The notes: a model not told the origin generated them from the sequence alone. DNA of 53,330 nt from Daldinia sp. FL1419 (GCA_025201765.1 MU623525.1:1-53330); one strand, 5' to 3'. Positions 41,301 through 53,220 are shown, counted from the stretch's first letter. Numbers and translations are program-made.

Positions 41301-42274
41301 ATGAATAGTCACAGCAGGTCGGACGATGGCATAATGATACGATAGACAGGCGATAGACAAGCACATAGGAGAATCAAGACAAGTAGGTAGCCGCTGCTCG
41401 TGTTCCCCTCGGTGCATGCTCCGATCCTTCAAATTCCCGACTGCCTGGTCGTTGGCGACGAACGCGTCGGACGAAGGCAGCCGTTGAATAGGGGCGCTGT
41501 TGTACGTATATTTGCTACTGTTAGGCAAAAGCCTCCACGGCATTTCGGAAGGGTCTAGATCGCAGGGCGAAACACCCATAAGCCATGTGCCTGGATATTT
41601 TTGTTCTATGCGTAGCTTGTCTTTTAATTCTTGGTGTCTAGGCTTGTCTTGTATGTATATGCAGACATACGTTCCTGGCCTACATAAATAAAATACGATT
41701 GTTTGTGGTGCGTTGCTGCAGTCAAAAGGAGGGGAGCGATAGGATGGGATACGATGCGGTAACTTTGGTCAAGGTAGGCCGAGGAGTAGGCAGAAACAAA
41801 GCTCGTCGACTGAAGGACTAAAATTGTCATCATATGGAGCAGATGGATGAGCAAGATGCGAGCATCCGTCTTTCCGATCTCACTTGTGATCTTACATAGC
41901 ATCCCCACCAGCCCGCGCCTCGAGCCTACAGATCACAGCTTACATCCTACATCCTACATCCTACATAAGGCATTTTACCTACCGAACCAACCCCCCGAAC
42001 GTTATAGGTATGTTAGCTGTGTAAGTATTCCTAATAATTGCCCGTGCGGAAATCTTATAGGCCCGTCACCCTGTATATCCCCACCAACGAGAATAGGTCT
42101 GCCCTCGTCAGGTAAGGTAAGGTACTACATAGTAAGAACCGTTAGAAAGCAACGGCTAATAGGGTGGGAGGGCCAGCTGTCGACCACGAGACCAGAACAG
42201 CCCTCATAGGTTACCCACCCTCTTCGTGCCCGCCTGGACCGCAGTTCTGTCTCGCGTGAACAAACGAACAAACG

Positions 42275-42338
42275 AACCTGCCAACCTGCCAACCTGCCAA
42301 CCTACCAACCTACCAACCTACCAACCTACCAACCTACC
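42275..42338 (+). repeat. 8-bp minisatellite, eight units in two variants
   Basis: Three exact copies of AACCTGCC (42275-42298) followed by five exact copies of AACCTACC (42299-42338). The clean switch from one variant to the other suggests two successive expansions. Confidence 0.9.
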
Positions 42339-45300
42339 ACCCCTCCCCAATGACAAAGTTCCCTCCAGTTCCCAAACTAGGGAATATCTCCCTCGCTTTT
42401 ACCCTGCAGGTTCCTCCGAGTCCCGTGTTTGGGACAGCATGTGGGCGTGTCGGCGTCGTTATGTATGTACAGTATAGATGCGTGCGTACGGACCTATATT
42501 GACGAAGCTATGGGTATTTTGGAAGTGGGTGGCCCGTGTGTACGGGTTTTGGGCTATGGGAGGGAATATGGTAGGTCAGGTCAGTTTTTATAAGTGGAGG
42601 GTGAGTTGAGGTCACGCCGCGCGCGAATTCGATTTGTTCGTTTGATTCCCCGGGACACCTTGGTAAATATATAGGTAATCACCAATTCCATATAGGCAAA
42701 CGAGTGTATACCTTATAGGTGTATGTGCGTGCGCGTATGTAAGTAAGGAGTAAGACATACATCTAGCTATGACATTATGACATTGTGATATACAAGGCTT
42801 ATACTTAACTCAGACATACATACATAGCCATAAAGACATGCATATGAAGACATGCCTACTTGCCTACCTACCTGCCTACCTACCTACCTAACCATACATG
42901 CATACTGAGGTATGTTGGGTAAGATATCAACTATCATCTATGTAATTGTACAGCAACACGGGTCGCCTAGACGGCCGCTTGGTAATATATTATACGTTTG
43001 GCGCTCCGCAACTGCTACACACCCGCCTGTCCATCGTTACCTACCGCTGCGGGTTCCTGTCTTGGAACTCTTCATATATATGCGCCGTGATGGCCGCTCC
43101 CACTGGCCTTCGGACCCATCCTTCGTTAAAGCTAACCTACCCGACTGACATGTACGTCCGTTAGGTATGTAATGGTAATGGCAATGCGCGGAAATAGGGA
43201 ATGATATTCGACGAGGGAGAAGAGAGACAGACAGAGGGAGACGAGACGGGGAAATAGAAAGACACACACGGACAGGTGGATATGAAGAAAACGGATAAGA
43301 ATCCCCAAAAGCAGCAGTGCATGTGAGCTTCTGCAGTAGACTTGGCATCAAAAGGGTAAAGCTACGCTGAGCTGGACGGGACTAGTTAGTAACGGGCTGC
43401 CGTCCTTCGTCCCTATTAGCTCCACGTCCGACCAACGCGGGGGGTTTAGATATTCCCATTTATATCCCAATAATAGAAAGCTTACAGTATCGTACTATGT
43501 ATATCTGGTTGACCTATACGCATTCACCTACATATCCATCTCGCAATGTCAAGAAATAAAATCGGAATGAAGCTATAGCATAGAATACGATATAGCAATA
43601 TACTAGACCAAACCTCTAATGAATAACAGAATTCTTCATGTACTATGTATGCGACTCTGCTTCCGTCTCCGTCTCGACCCCTTAGAAACCCCCCGGCCCC
43701 ATTTATAAAAAAAAAAAAAAAAAAAAAAAGGGTCACTCGCTGCCGCTGTGCCTCGACCCGACATACGTGGGGAAGAATAGCAAGAACCACAAGAACCACC
43801 CAAAGCGAGATGCTCTTCCAGTCCCAGTCGGTCCCCAAAAAATCCCCAAAGCAAATAAACATTAGCCTACCGTACACAACCGACCCAAGGAGACAAAACA
43901 GACCCAGAAAACAGAAAGAAGGGAAAAAAAAAAAAAGAGGTCCCTCCCGTCCCCCCCAAAACCGAACCTCTCATCGCCAAAACTTGGCACAACAATGCTT
44001 CTTTAGGCAAGTGGAAGCACCACAACCACAACCACCACGATAACAAATAACACACGCACACAACCCACCCACCCACCCCCCCTCCATCTCCATCTTCCCT
44101 CTTCCCCCCATCCAATCCAATCCACCTTCGGCACCCGTACCACCCCCCCTTCCCCTCCCCTCCCATCTGATCTCACATTTTCTGACCTAATGTACCCGTA
44201 TCGTGCATATGCTCGGCACGTATGTGGAAGTAGCATGTATGTATGTATGTATGTACGTACGTACGCACGTACCTATGTATGTCCATATGTAGGTCGGGAA
44301 CAAGGCCCTCTGGTTAGCTAGCCAGCTGGTACCTAGCTGACCCTACGTTTTACCTTCTTCCACTTCCCACCGTAGCTGCTGCTCTCATGGTAGCTAGTGG
44401 GTTCGTGTGCTAACTACCTAGTGAGGTTCACTAGTGACTGTTTCTTCGTTGTTGTCGTTTATTCGTTACCAAACTACGGTGCTCCTACGAACTGAACTTA
44501 TGGATACGATGCATAGGGGGGAAATAATGGCATCATTGCGTTTACGGTCACATTATTCTCAAAAATTTAAAATTTTTTTTTTTGCTGTTGTTGTTTTGTA
44601 GTATTCATCTTTTTTTTTCCTGCTAGAAACATAAAACACTTTGAGACAGAAAAGTAGGGAACGGGAACAGTTTGGTTGGCTGGTTTCTTGGGGTTTCATA
44701 TTCATCTTGACGTTTCGCTAATAAAACTGACTGATGAGCTACAAGACGAAAAGCTGCAAGAGCGCCATCGTAGACGCTCTAGAATGCCATGCTATGCCGT
44801 CACTCCCCCCACCCAAAAAATAAAGAACATGTCCCTCTCTCTCAGCTACTGGTAAGCTGCCTGTTCTTTGATGCCGCCTCCTGTTGTACTGTTTGTCCGT
44901 GACATATCTTCGTCATTCTCGTATGATGAGTCTCACACCATGTCCAAATAATAAATAATAAAAACCGCCCCGCTTGGCTTTGAGATGCCGCCGTTTCCAA
45001 TGACGAAGAAACAATAATACTAGGAAATAGTAATATGTAGGAAAGAAAAGAAAACAAGAAAAAAATAGATATCTCCATTTCCATTGCTCTCGTCAGCTCA
45101 CTCCCGGTTACCGCCGCCCCCCCTCCCCCCCTTGAGTGACCCAACTAAGACCAACCCCCATTATGTCGTGTCGTGAGACCGAGACCCAACCATGTTTCCC
45201 CTCCACGGAAAAAAAAAAAAAAAAAAAGTCCCGAAATACCCCGCTCTGGGCGCGGCCCTATTCAACGAGGTGCTAGGTCTCGTCTATGAGACTGCGCCCC

Positions 45301-45600
45301 GCGAGCCCGAGGGTTGTACGAAGAGAAAGGTGCAAGAAAAAAAAAAAGGAAAAAAAAAGCCAGCGACCCGACTGTCAAGAAAAAACCTCGCCGTTTCGGG
45401 TTTCTCTGACCCTGCTTTCCCCTCCCGATTCCCAATGATCCCTTAGAAAGGTTGTACAAGAAAATACGTAGCCTCGACAGCCGGGCTTACATGTCAAGGT
45501 AATCCCGCTCTCCAATGACAGACCATTTTCGCCATGCAACACGTTGGTCTTGGTTGTTTTTTACCGATGGAATAAATTATCGGATTAAAAAAAATGTGAG

Positions 45601-45602
45601 AA

Positions 45603-45633
<31 letters not shown>

Positions 45634-45634
45634 T
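45601..45634 (+). repeat. AG dinucleotide microsatellite
   Basis: An uninterrupted GA array with AAAGAG units at the left side, in the 3' flank of the bZIP gene. No function is suggested. Confidence 0.9.
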
Positions 45635-46089
45635 GTGTGGTGGTTTAAGAATAAACAATAACCAAGTTATTTCAATAATGGGACAGACGAAGGTTAAATT
45701 AAATCAGAATGCTGGCTCGCTTGCTAAGTTTCGACACAAAATAAACAATATCATGACTTGGATGAGAAGTTTCGATTCGAGATAGACATAGTAGATGATG
45801 ATGATGACTGTTGATGATGATGATAATGATGAGATGTAGATGATGATAATGATACGTCGTAGGTCGTTTCGCTGTGCGTGAGCACCGTCGAATCTGGATT
45901 TTGATGCGCGGGAGCGCCGTGTAAAAACTGTATGAACAAGGCAAATTGGAAAAAGACGATATTTAGGTGCCAACAAGTGAAAAACTTCCAAATTGTAATC
46001 CAAAATAAAAAATAAAAAATAGCTGTTGACTTCGTAGTCTTATAGTGAATTCGTTCTTTTCGTTAATGTGTCGTTAATGTCGTAAATCG

Positions 46090-47940
46090 TCATGAGTTTG
46101 CGTCGTTGCCGTTCTGACCACCGTTCGCATTGTTGCACTCCGCCACCATCTTGGCAAAGTTCCTGACAACGTCGCCCGGAATTTGGTCCCATAGCAGTGA
46201 TCGCGTGTATACCTCGGCCGCTGAGTGTTTCTCCGTGTGGCGCATATTGGTTAGCGCGTCAGCGAGGTTCCGGCGGCCCTGGCCCGTCGATCGCGTCGGT
46301 GCGTTTCGGAGGAAATCTTGTGATGTCACACTGTTATATTGTGCCGGTGTGAGCGAGAAGATTTGCTCGTTAGTCTGCTCCTGCGTCGGTTGGGTGAGAG
46401 AATCCGCTAGGTCACCAAGCATAGACGGCGCGACGCCATCCATAGCGCCGCTGGCCATCGGTACCGAAGCACTCGATGTCCAATCCGCACCGGACGGCTG
46501 GGGAGCCGCGGGTACGATGGCACTCCCGGCGTTGGCGACGCCTGCGTCCTTGAAGATGTTGTTGAGAAGCGTCGTGGAAGCTTCGCGAACATCTTCCGAC
46601 ACGCGGGGAATAGTCGGGGCCGACCTGTTGGAGATGACAAAAGCGCCAACAAGGAAGAGCATGAACAAGAGGCCGCCTTGCGTGGTGGACTTTTCGCCAT
46701 CCGATGTGAGCTGGGCTTCGGCCTTCTTCTGGGGAACGATCTGGAGCTCTTGCTTCACCTCGGGTTCCATCTGGAACTCGTTCATGAAGCCCATGCTGTC
46801 CCAAGATGTATCCATAGTAAGGCTGTCCATATCGCCATATCCGTTGGAGTAGCCCGTATTGCTGGGAATAGCGGCGTGCTCGAGCCTTTGGACGTGGTCG
46901 GTCAGGACGCTAATCTTCTTGCGCAAGTCGCCGGTCTCGATGGTGTGGTTTCGAATCAACTCTTCCTTTTCCAAGGTCAAGTTCTCGACGTGGGCCACCA
47001 AGTACTCCCTCTCGCGCCTCTCCTGGTCCAGCTTTATGTGAAGCTCGCTCATCTCCTCCTCCATCGAGCTGATGAGGCTGGTGAAGTGTTTCTTCTCATC
47101 CTCTAACCTCTCCGTGTGCATCTTTTTCCTTTGCCTGGAGTCCAATGCAGCTTGTCGGTTGCGAAGTAATCGCTTTTGTTGCTTCAGTTCCTTGATTTCC
47201 TGCTCGTCAGTAGTCGCGGCAATAAGCTGGTCGATGTTTCCGAGATTGCGCTCCGCCGGAATGTCAAACCTGGCATTCTTCTTGCGGATGCCATCACCGC
47301 GACGCAGCTCGTTGTGCGATCGGATAGTCGGGGTATCCGGGCGCATGCGCTTGACCAACGAGGGATTCTTCAAGTCCTGACCCATCCAATCCTTCTGCGG
47401 CGAATTCGGCATAGGAGGATTGTTAGGACCTACTGTAGCGAAAAGAGGTACCTGGTGAGCGGGATTGCTGAAGGGTGTTTGCATATGGAGAGGCCGTTGC
47501 TGGAAGATGGACTGGTTGTTGTCGAAAGCGTTCTCAAGACTGTCATACTGTAAGGGTGTGCATGTGCCGGAACCTTGACCCATTTGCCATTGCTGATTTT
47601 GCGAGCCGTAGACGGCTTGCGGGTCAGCCCTCGTAAACGGGTTGTTGTTCTGGGGCTCTAGGAAGGGGTTGTTTGACGGAACCGACTGCATGTCGACGGA
47701 TTGCCAATCGCCCACCTCCGTCTTCGGGGAGAATATCGAGCCGGGTACAGTGAACGAATCCCTCCTGCTGCCAGCCATGGGAGGCGACATATCTAGTCCC
47801 GAGTCCATTGCGTTGTTGTCTAGGATGTTCTCATCGAGGATGTTGCTGTCCTCTTCATCAAAGTACTTTTGCGTATGGCTGGTGTCGACGGATAAGTGAT
47901 TTTGCCGGTAGAAGGCCGGCAGCTGAAATGTTGAGACCAT
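46090..47940 (-). CDS. Membrane-anchored bZIP transcription factor (ATF6-like layout)
   Basis: Intronless coding frame of 616 residues from MVSTFQLPAFYRQNHLSV. The N-terminal 220 residues are Asn/Gln/Pro-rich and acidic, a likely activation region. The basic region RLLRNRQAALDSRQRKK (about 257-273) contains the bZIP signature N-x7-R spacing and is followed by a long heptad coiled coil to about 354. A single hydrophobic segment LLFMLFLVGAFVISN (about 424-438) is flanked by a Lys-rich N-side and followed by 180 polar residues. Such a layout implies tethering to the ER or another membrane and release by proteolysis, as for ATF6. This is inference; I cannot name a specific fungal orthologue. It has very long gene-free flanks on both sides and probably a 5'-leader intron. 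Confidence 0.92.
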   Translation of the reverse strand: MVSTFQLPAFYRQNHLSVDTSHTQKYFDEEDSNILDENILDNNAMDSGLDMSPPMAGSRRDSFTVPGSIFSPKTEVGDWQSVDMQSVPSNNPFLEPQNNNPFTRADPQAVYGSQNQQWQMGQGSGTCTPLQYDSLENAFDNNQSIFQQRPLHMQTPFSNPAHQVPLFATVGPNNPPMPNSPQKDWMGQDLKNPSLVKRMRPDTPTIRSHNELRRGDGIRKKNARFDIPAERNLGNIDQLIAATTDEQEIKELKQQKRLLRNRQAALDSRQRKKMHTERLEDEKKHFTSLISSMEEEMSELHIKLDQERREREYLVAHVENLTLEKEELIRNHTIETGDLRKKISVLTDHVQRLEHAAIPSNTGYSNGYGDMDSLTMDTSWDSMGFMNEFQMEPEVKQELQIVPQKKAEAQLTSDGEKSTTQGGLLFMLFLVGAFVISNRSAPTIPRVSEDVREASTTLLNNIFKDAGVANAGSAIVPAAPQPSGADWTSSASVPMASGAMDGVAPSMLGDLADSLTQPTQEQTNEQIFSLTPAQYNSVTSQDFLRNAPTRSTGQGRRNLADALTNMRHTEKHSAAEVYTRSLLWDQIPGDVVRNFAKMVAECNNANGGQNGNDANS

Positions 47941-48050
47941 TGCTGGTCTCTGTGTGTGTGTGAATGTGGTGTGTGAGTGTCTTGAAAGAGAGGCGAGAGT
48001 TAGGAACTCTGCAGGTAATGTATAGAATAGTCGAAGAGGTTGGCTTTGCT

Positions 48051-48525
48051 CTGCAGGGATGAATGGTTAGTACATCGAGCGGTGAACAATTATCACTAGT
48101 AGCGGTGGGGTCGCTGATAGACTATTCTCTCTGTCCCTGTCTTCAAAATCGAGTCTCAAGTTGGAACAGGAGGATGCTTCGAGATGATGATTAAGAGTAT
48201 ATGTGTGTGTAGGTGTCTATGTATGTGTGCATGTATGCGGGAGTATGTGTGAGAGAAACAATGGAAGAGAGGGGGAGGGGGATGTTGCAATAATTAATGG
48301 GAGTGATAAGAGGTCGGTTGGGTTTTGGTGGTGTAAGTGGCAGTAAGATGATGGTGGTAGTAGTATTTGGTTGCAATGGTGGCGGCGGGGGAGAGACGTG
48401 CAGGGTAGGAGAGCAGAGAGGTCCCGGCAACTTTAAAAAAGAAAAAGAAAAAAGAAAATAATAATAATAATAAATTGAAGGGCGAAAAATAAGAAAGTGG
48501 GATTGTGTGTTACTACACAACTTAC
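48051..48525 (-). other. Probable 5'-leader intron of the bZIP gene, 475 nt
   Basis: On the minus strand a strong donor (GCT/GTAAGTTGTG, first intron base 48525) and a strong branch point plus acceptor (GTACTAACCATTC...CCCTGCAG, last intron base 48051) bracket low-complexity sequence 110 bases before the bZIP ATG. The 109-codon minus-strand frame at 48520-48191 lies fully inside it and is therefore rejected as a gene. Confidence 0.6.
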
Positions 48526-51500
48526 AGCAAAAACTTCTTCGGCTGAGAAGGTATTTCTTGTGATTCTTTCGTGTGTCGTACAGGTATTATCGGCCTGAGT
48601 CCGTCTTACAAAGAATATGTAAAACAGAACGAGTGTAAAGAAGAGGGGGGACGAAGTGGTTGTAATAGATGCTGCTAGGAATCGCGTGATTCACACAACC
48701 TTAAGCAACAATCAAGATGTTTTCTTATAAGATATTTCCTTATGGTCGGGGGCGATATCGATGGGGGTGGAGGAAGGGCCTGGGTACTTAAACAAGAAAT
48801 GGTCAGGTCGTTCTTTTCGACTGCTGAGGATTTGCCTGTGCTAAGGGACGGGGATCAAGCACTCAAAGCAGCGTAGTGGGGAAAATCGAAACCCATGAGA
48901 CGTACCAACTGACGAACGGCATTCTCTTCTACTTGGGTTCGCGGTGCAAGTTGAGGGTGTGTGTGGGAGGACGTGGGTATGGCCTATGGTCTATGCCCGT
49001 CTTTGGTCTATGCTCCCCTTGTACATCGTAGGTAAGTGAGGTAAAGGTACGGACGGGGGGTGTGGTAGCGAGATGGATGCTGTTCCGGGCCACTGGTTGA
49101 TCCTCAGCCAAGGAAAGCATCTCTCCACCGTCTTTTACCTCACTGGAGAAGAGACGGCCGTTTTCGACTCCAAAAAGTCTGTGAAACAGCAGATTTTGCA
49201 TCTTGGAGCGATGAGAGGATAAGCCCAGCTATACGGTTGGGTGGATTTGGACCTTGAGACGGGAGCTATATTTTCTTGTTAGTCAGGGATCTTGTACTAT
49301 GCCTCTAGCCACTGGGAATAAGTGCCACTGGTCTTGCAGGTCTTGCAGCTTTTAGGGGACCTTTAGTTACGGTAGGGCAACGGATAAGTGTAGAACCCGT
49401 CCTAAAAGGTGATGTACCTAGGTAGCTTGGTGAATAGTAACACCCCCATAGGAACGTTCTCTGACTGGTGTACGTTGTAGATCGGACAAATAGAATCGAG
49501 ATGTGATCGTTCTGTGACGACCCCGGAGTAAATCGATCTTCCAGAGTGGATCCTCAGATGCTTGAACCGGTAACCGTTTTACGATTGTACTAAGATCTCA
49601 TAGGCTAGAAGCATGTTAGCCCTGCTTGGTTGGGCATCGATGACCTTAGGTGCAATTGCTACCTTATGGACCTGGAACCATGCACTCAGAAGCCCACGAG
49701 CACGCTTCTCGCGCCCACTAACAGGACGTCGAATTCATCTTGGGCATCCTATTGCCCAGTAGCTCGTGGTGGGGTGACAGAAATAAGATCTTTTTTTTGC
49801 TAGGCATTATTGCACTTACGAGTCCACCGGATCTGTCGATACAGATACAATAGACTAGCATCCTGCCTTTAACGGCTGAATGTTATGTACTTCCCGAGCC
49901 ATACATTAGTTAAAGCAGTTTTTTGGAGTAGATACGGGTCGTGCCCAAAATACCAAGATACGGTCGACGCGATGAGCGCTGTGAGATGACGAATGTTCAG
50001 ATACAATCCAGACGCAGAGACGAGGCTACGCCATACAAAAGCGCGACGTGCTTCCCCGAGCTCCTACTGGAGACCTAAGAGCTCGGATACTAATTCTTCA
50101 ACTGCTCAGTGCGACTATTGTCACATGATCGTGGCTGATCTCGCCGTTGTTGTTTGTGCTGAAAAGCTGTAATGCGCCTGAAAACCGGTACATGAGCATA
50201 AAGATTGCAGCCCGAATGCTTGTGCATCCGAGGCTATTTACAGCTTATAGTCATGTCATGACTGCCAGCTGCGTCTCGACGTCAAGCAAACCCTAACCGC
50301 GTTGCACCTAGGACCGCTAGGAAGCTATGCGGCGCCGTTTACCATACTTAGTTTGTCAGTAGATCACGAGATAATTACGACTACATACAGTACAACCATT
50401 GATTGTTGCATTGAAGGGCCCCTCTATGTCACTCTCTACACCTTCCTCTACAAGTACCATGCTCAGATCTCGGAGCGGGACGACGGCAGTATCAAGTGTC
50501 AGATTGGAGCGAGACCGGGAGCCTGGGGCCGATCTTGCCTCACCCATGCTCCGAAGTAACTCTGCTACGACCTCTCGGCGTCCCTACAATTGCCTCAAAG
50601 AACATTGACGTTCTCCGTTCGGCGACGGCTACATGAGGGTTCCTCTCGCCCGTCTGCTATTATTTCCGATTGTGAGCCAATCCGAAAAAGTGCATCTAGT
50701 TTGACTTAGTTGGTAGGTTCACGCGCGGGATTCTTGCGGTGAGGGCGATATTAGTCAAATAACGTTATAAATAGCCAAGGATAAGAACGATTTAAGCCGT
50801 CGAAGATTGAGCACGGACGATGGGTCCGTCTTCTAAAATCTTCGAGTTCTCCTCTTAACGGATTTGACACGATGGGGCATGATCCCCCTTGTTGGCCGGC
50901 GGGTCTTCCGGAACAAGGGTCTAGATGCGCTATTGAGCATTGAGGGAGATGCTAGGGAAAGAAAAAAAAAAACTGCACTTTGGAAGAATTCTCTGGAAAC
51001 CCAAGCTCCTCGGAGTTAATTCGAATACTAACTAACTTGAACGGCTGTCGCGAAAAACGCGAACGCATCAGCAACGACGATGATCGTTCAAGACACGCTC
51101 GGCCACCACCGCGTATACGGCAGAAGGAATACCTTTGAGCAGCCAACAGGAAATTGTCCGCTTCGAGATGACGTACAGTTGTAGATCCCCGACCAGCTTA
51201 GTTAATGAAAGCCTTGTGGAGGCTCCGTTGAGATTTTACTACGGAAAGTATCACAAGAACGGTTAATCGGATGGATTCCAAGATTCTGTTATAGGTAAAG
51301 ATTGGAAGGAGTTAGTTTGAGAAGAGTATAGGCATGGCCGACAGTTTTCGGTTATAGCCTTTCGACGTCAAGAACCGGTACAAGTAGGTATTTTCTGCGA
51401 GCCACCGTAACCGGGTTTGGTTGTAATGGGCTCAGGGTGTTTGCAGCCGAGACAACCAACCGGAGAAATGATGAATAAGTCGTTGGCGACAGCAATGTAA

Positions 51501-52281
51501 TGCAATTGACGCCTGAATGATACGAGTGAAAATTTCATGATCAATCAGCTCTAGTCTACTCAACCCAAGGAAAAGAAGCGCGAGGGAGAGTTTCAACGCA
51601 CGTGTATCTTGCTGCTACTTCATGCTGAAGCGTTCGCCTCGTTTGAGTGATTGGCTGTGAATGAAGCAAGCTCTTGCGGGTCGGCTGAGAGCCAGGCCAC
51701 ACTTGGCGCAGCGCGTTTCTGCTCTACCCGCGATACGCAATACGCAATACTGAGAAGTACAAACCGGTTGAATATGAACCGGACGATTCTAGATCAAAAC
51801 AAGGAGCGCCGGCAGCTTTTAGGTCTTATCTTTACTTCAATGACGCACCAGCGACCTCACCACTGATCGCGGGCGCGACGCGGTGTGGACAGAAATGCGC
51901 CGTCTTGGTTGGATCGGAGCTCAATCAATCGTGCTATCCACACCGACTGTGGTTCTTATTCCGGAATACCGACGAGACCTCAAAGCTTGAGCACTTTCTC
52001 AGATTGGAATAGCTCTTGGTTAGGCACGAACTTCATACATGCAGCTACTGTGACACTTAGCGGGCCGGCTTTTATGCGGCCACTCGCACATAAGATGGAT
52101 CACATCCCCTTCTGGTACGATCTGAAGGTGATGAGAGGACGAATTCGGGGTTGATGGAGAACGCTAAGTTTAACTGTGCAAGACATGTGCGCCTGTCGGG
52201 GACTCCCAGTGCCGAAAGGGGATAGTTCGTAAGCAGCGGTGAGTGGCATTTTCGACCAACCAGCTCCAGAGTTCTTCTATC
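48526..52281. other. Upstream region of the bZIP gene and gene-poor DNA
   Basis: 3.8 kb without a supported gene. Frames such as 49201-48929 (minus), 50302-50608 (plus) and 51651-52154 (plus) have fairly normal residue mixes but no motif and no partner exons. Parts of 50400-50610 (a Ser/Arg-rich frame) may be decayed coding DNA. A nested hairpin lies at 50800-50845. Confidence 0.45.
50800..50845. repeat. Nested hairpin
   Basis: Outer arms TCGAAGATT (50800-50808) and AATCTTCGA (50837-50845) are perfect 9-bp complements. Inside them ACGGAC (50813-50818) pairs with GTCCGT (50824-50829) around a 5-base loop. Two coaxial stems in 46 bases could be an RNA structure or the end of a small element. 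Confidence 0.6.
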
Positions 52282-52620
52282 CTAGCATGGAGCACTATAG
52301 CAGATAGTCAAATACGAAACCACCATTTCTGCCCAAAGGGATGAAAAATCAGGGCGCCATGGAGCCATCGATATGAATATGTCGATTTTCGAGATGATCC
52401 TGAGCATACTCGGGCACACCTGTCTAAGGCCTTCAGCTGCGCGTTGCGATTGTTCATGCTGCTGATGTGGACGTGCTTGAAGGAAGAGAATGGCCATCTG
52501 GTCTGTTAATCGGCCTACGCATACTTCATAATCGTTTCTCAGATCTAACTTTGCATCGGAGACCTGCAGCTTTCGTCGCGACTCGCCCAGTAAGGTACTG
52601 CCCGGCTCCACTAGCCACAT
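52282..52620 (-). pseudogene. Possible gene fragment of unknown family
   Basis: A 112-codon minus-strand frame with protein-like helical composition (KLDLRNDYEVCVGRLTDQMA, then SKIDIFISMAPWRPDFSS and LWAEMVVSYL). The layout faintly recalls N-terminal helical regions of fungal NACHT/ankyrin proteins, but this is only an impression. A splice-like acceptor at 52282 could lead to a further open stretch to 52170. No complete gene can be built, so it is a remnant, an exon of an unresolved gene or a chance frame. Confidence 0.28.
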
Positions 52621-52831
52621 GCGGCATTACGTTCAACCTTCAGGACCCCGATAATCGCTTGTAGTATGCCTAAAAGGGGGAGCAGTAATGATGAGTCACG
52701 TCTATAAAAAATCTTGTCACACCAGGGAACGGCGATGTCGATATTCCGTTGCTATCTTTGTGCAATTGCTATCTGATTCTGCCAAGTTGATCTGAAGTCC
52801 ATGTTTGCTTTAAGGAATGTCATGTTAGGAC

Positions 52832-53098
52832 CTAACGGCTCAGCCAACAAGGCGGTGTAGCCCCGACGGTTCGGGAAGGCCTATGCAGTCTTGGGAGTTC
52901 AGACCAGGAAGCTTCTTTGAGAGTAATATATTCAAGATGTAGTTGAATCCTTCCTGGGGATTTCGTCCATTCATCTCCTTCGAACTTGAGCGTTCTGAAA
53001 CGAATTTTCTCGCCCAACTCGAACACCTGAAATAGCGTTTTTCTCCACTCCGCGTTACGTAGTGCAAGGTGGAGTTTTGAGGCTGCGCGTCGAAGCAC
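52832..53098 (-). other. Possible exon or gene fragment
   Basis: An 88-codon minus-strand frame (it opens at a GTG, not an ATG) with normal residue mix: LALRNAEWRKTLFQVFELGE, FEGDEWTKSPGRIQLHLEY. It lies upstream, in the same direction, of the fragment at 52620-52282 and might be part of the same broken gene. An overlapping frame at 53169-52840 is equally open, so the coding frame is not certain. Confidence 0.22.
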
Positions 53099-53187
53099 AT
53101 CCCAAGATTAAACGGCACGCAGCCGGCTGTCATTTTGTACCTTGCGCCGGTGGTACTTGAGTAATACAACTCCGGTAGTACGAAGTC

Positions 53188-53189
<2 letters not shown>

Positions 53190-53220
<31 letters not shown>

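Larger units (their letters stand above)
38316..46089. other. Gene-free, microsatellite-rich tract of 7.8 kb
   Basis: Lies between the 3' ends of the SEL1-repeat gene and the bZIP gene. I found no frame with coding character or family motif. The longest frames are translations of low-complexity DNA (for example a Lys run at 43706-43730 and Pro/Thr repeats at 42226-42477). Contents include pyrimidine tracts (39202-39247, 39900-39943), CGCT repeats (39524-39540), TATG/TACG/TAGG arrays (40340-40440, 42840-42900, 44238-44290), a 7-bp TACATCC array (41940-41965), an 8-bp minisatellite (42275-42338), A/C-rich stretches (43700-44165) and AG and GAT microsatellites (45601-45634, 45790-45850). Long UTRs or non-coding transcripts may occupy part of it. 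Confidence 0.6.

Noticed and set aside
42226..42477. Frame encoding NLPTYQPT-type repeats
   Set aside because: Simply the translated 8-bp minisatellite; no evidence of coding use.
43645..44043. 132-codon plus-strand frame with a Lys run
   Set aside because: Translation of A-rich and AC-rich low-complexity DNA; no motif, and the opposite strand is equally open.
46130..46852. 240-codon open frame on the plus strand
   Set aside because: Entirely antisense to the bZIP gene, with no motif; it is open because of the codon composition of the real gene.
48191..48520. 109-codon minus-strand frame before the bZIP gene
   Set aside because: Falls within the probable leader intron and is low-complexity.
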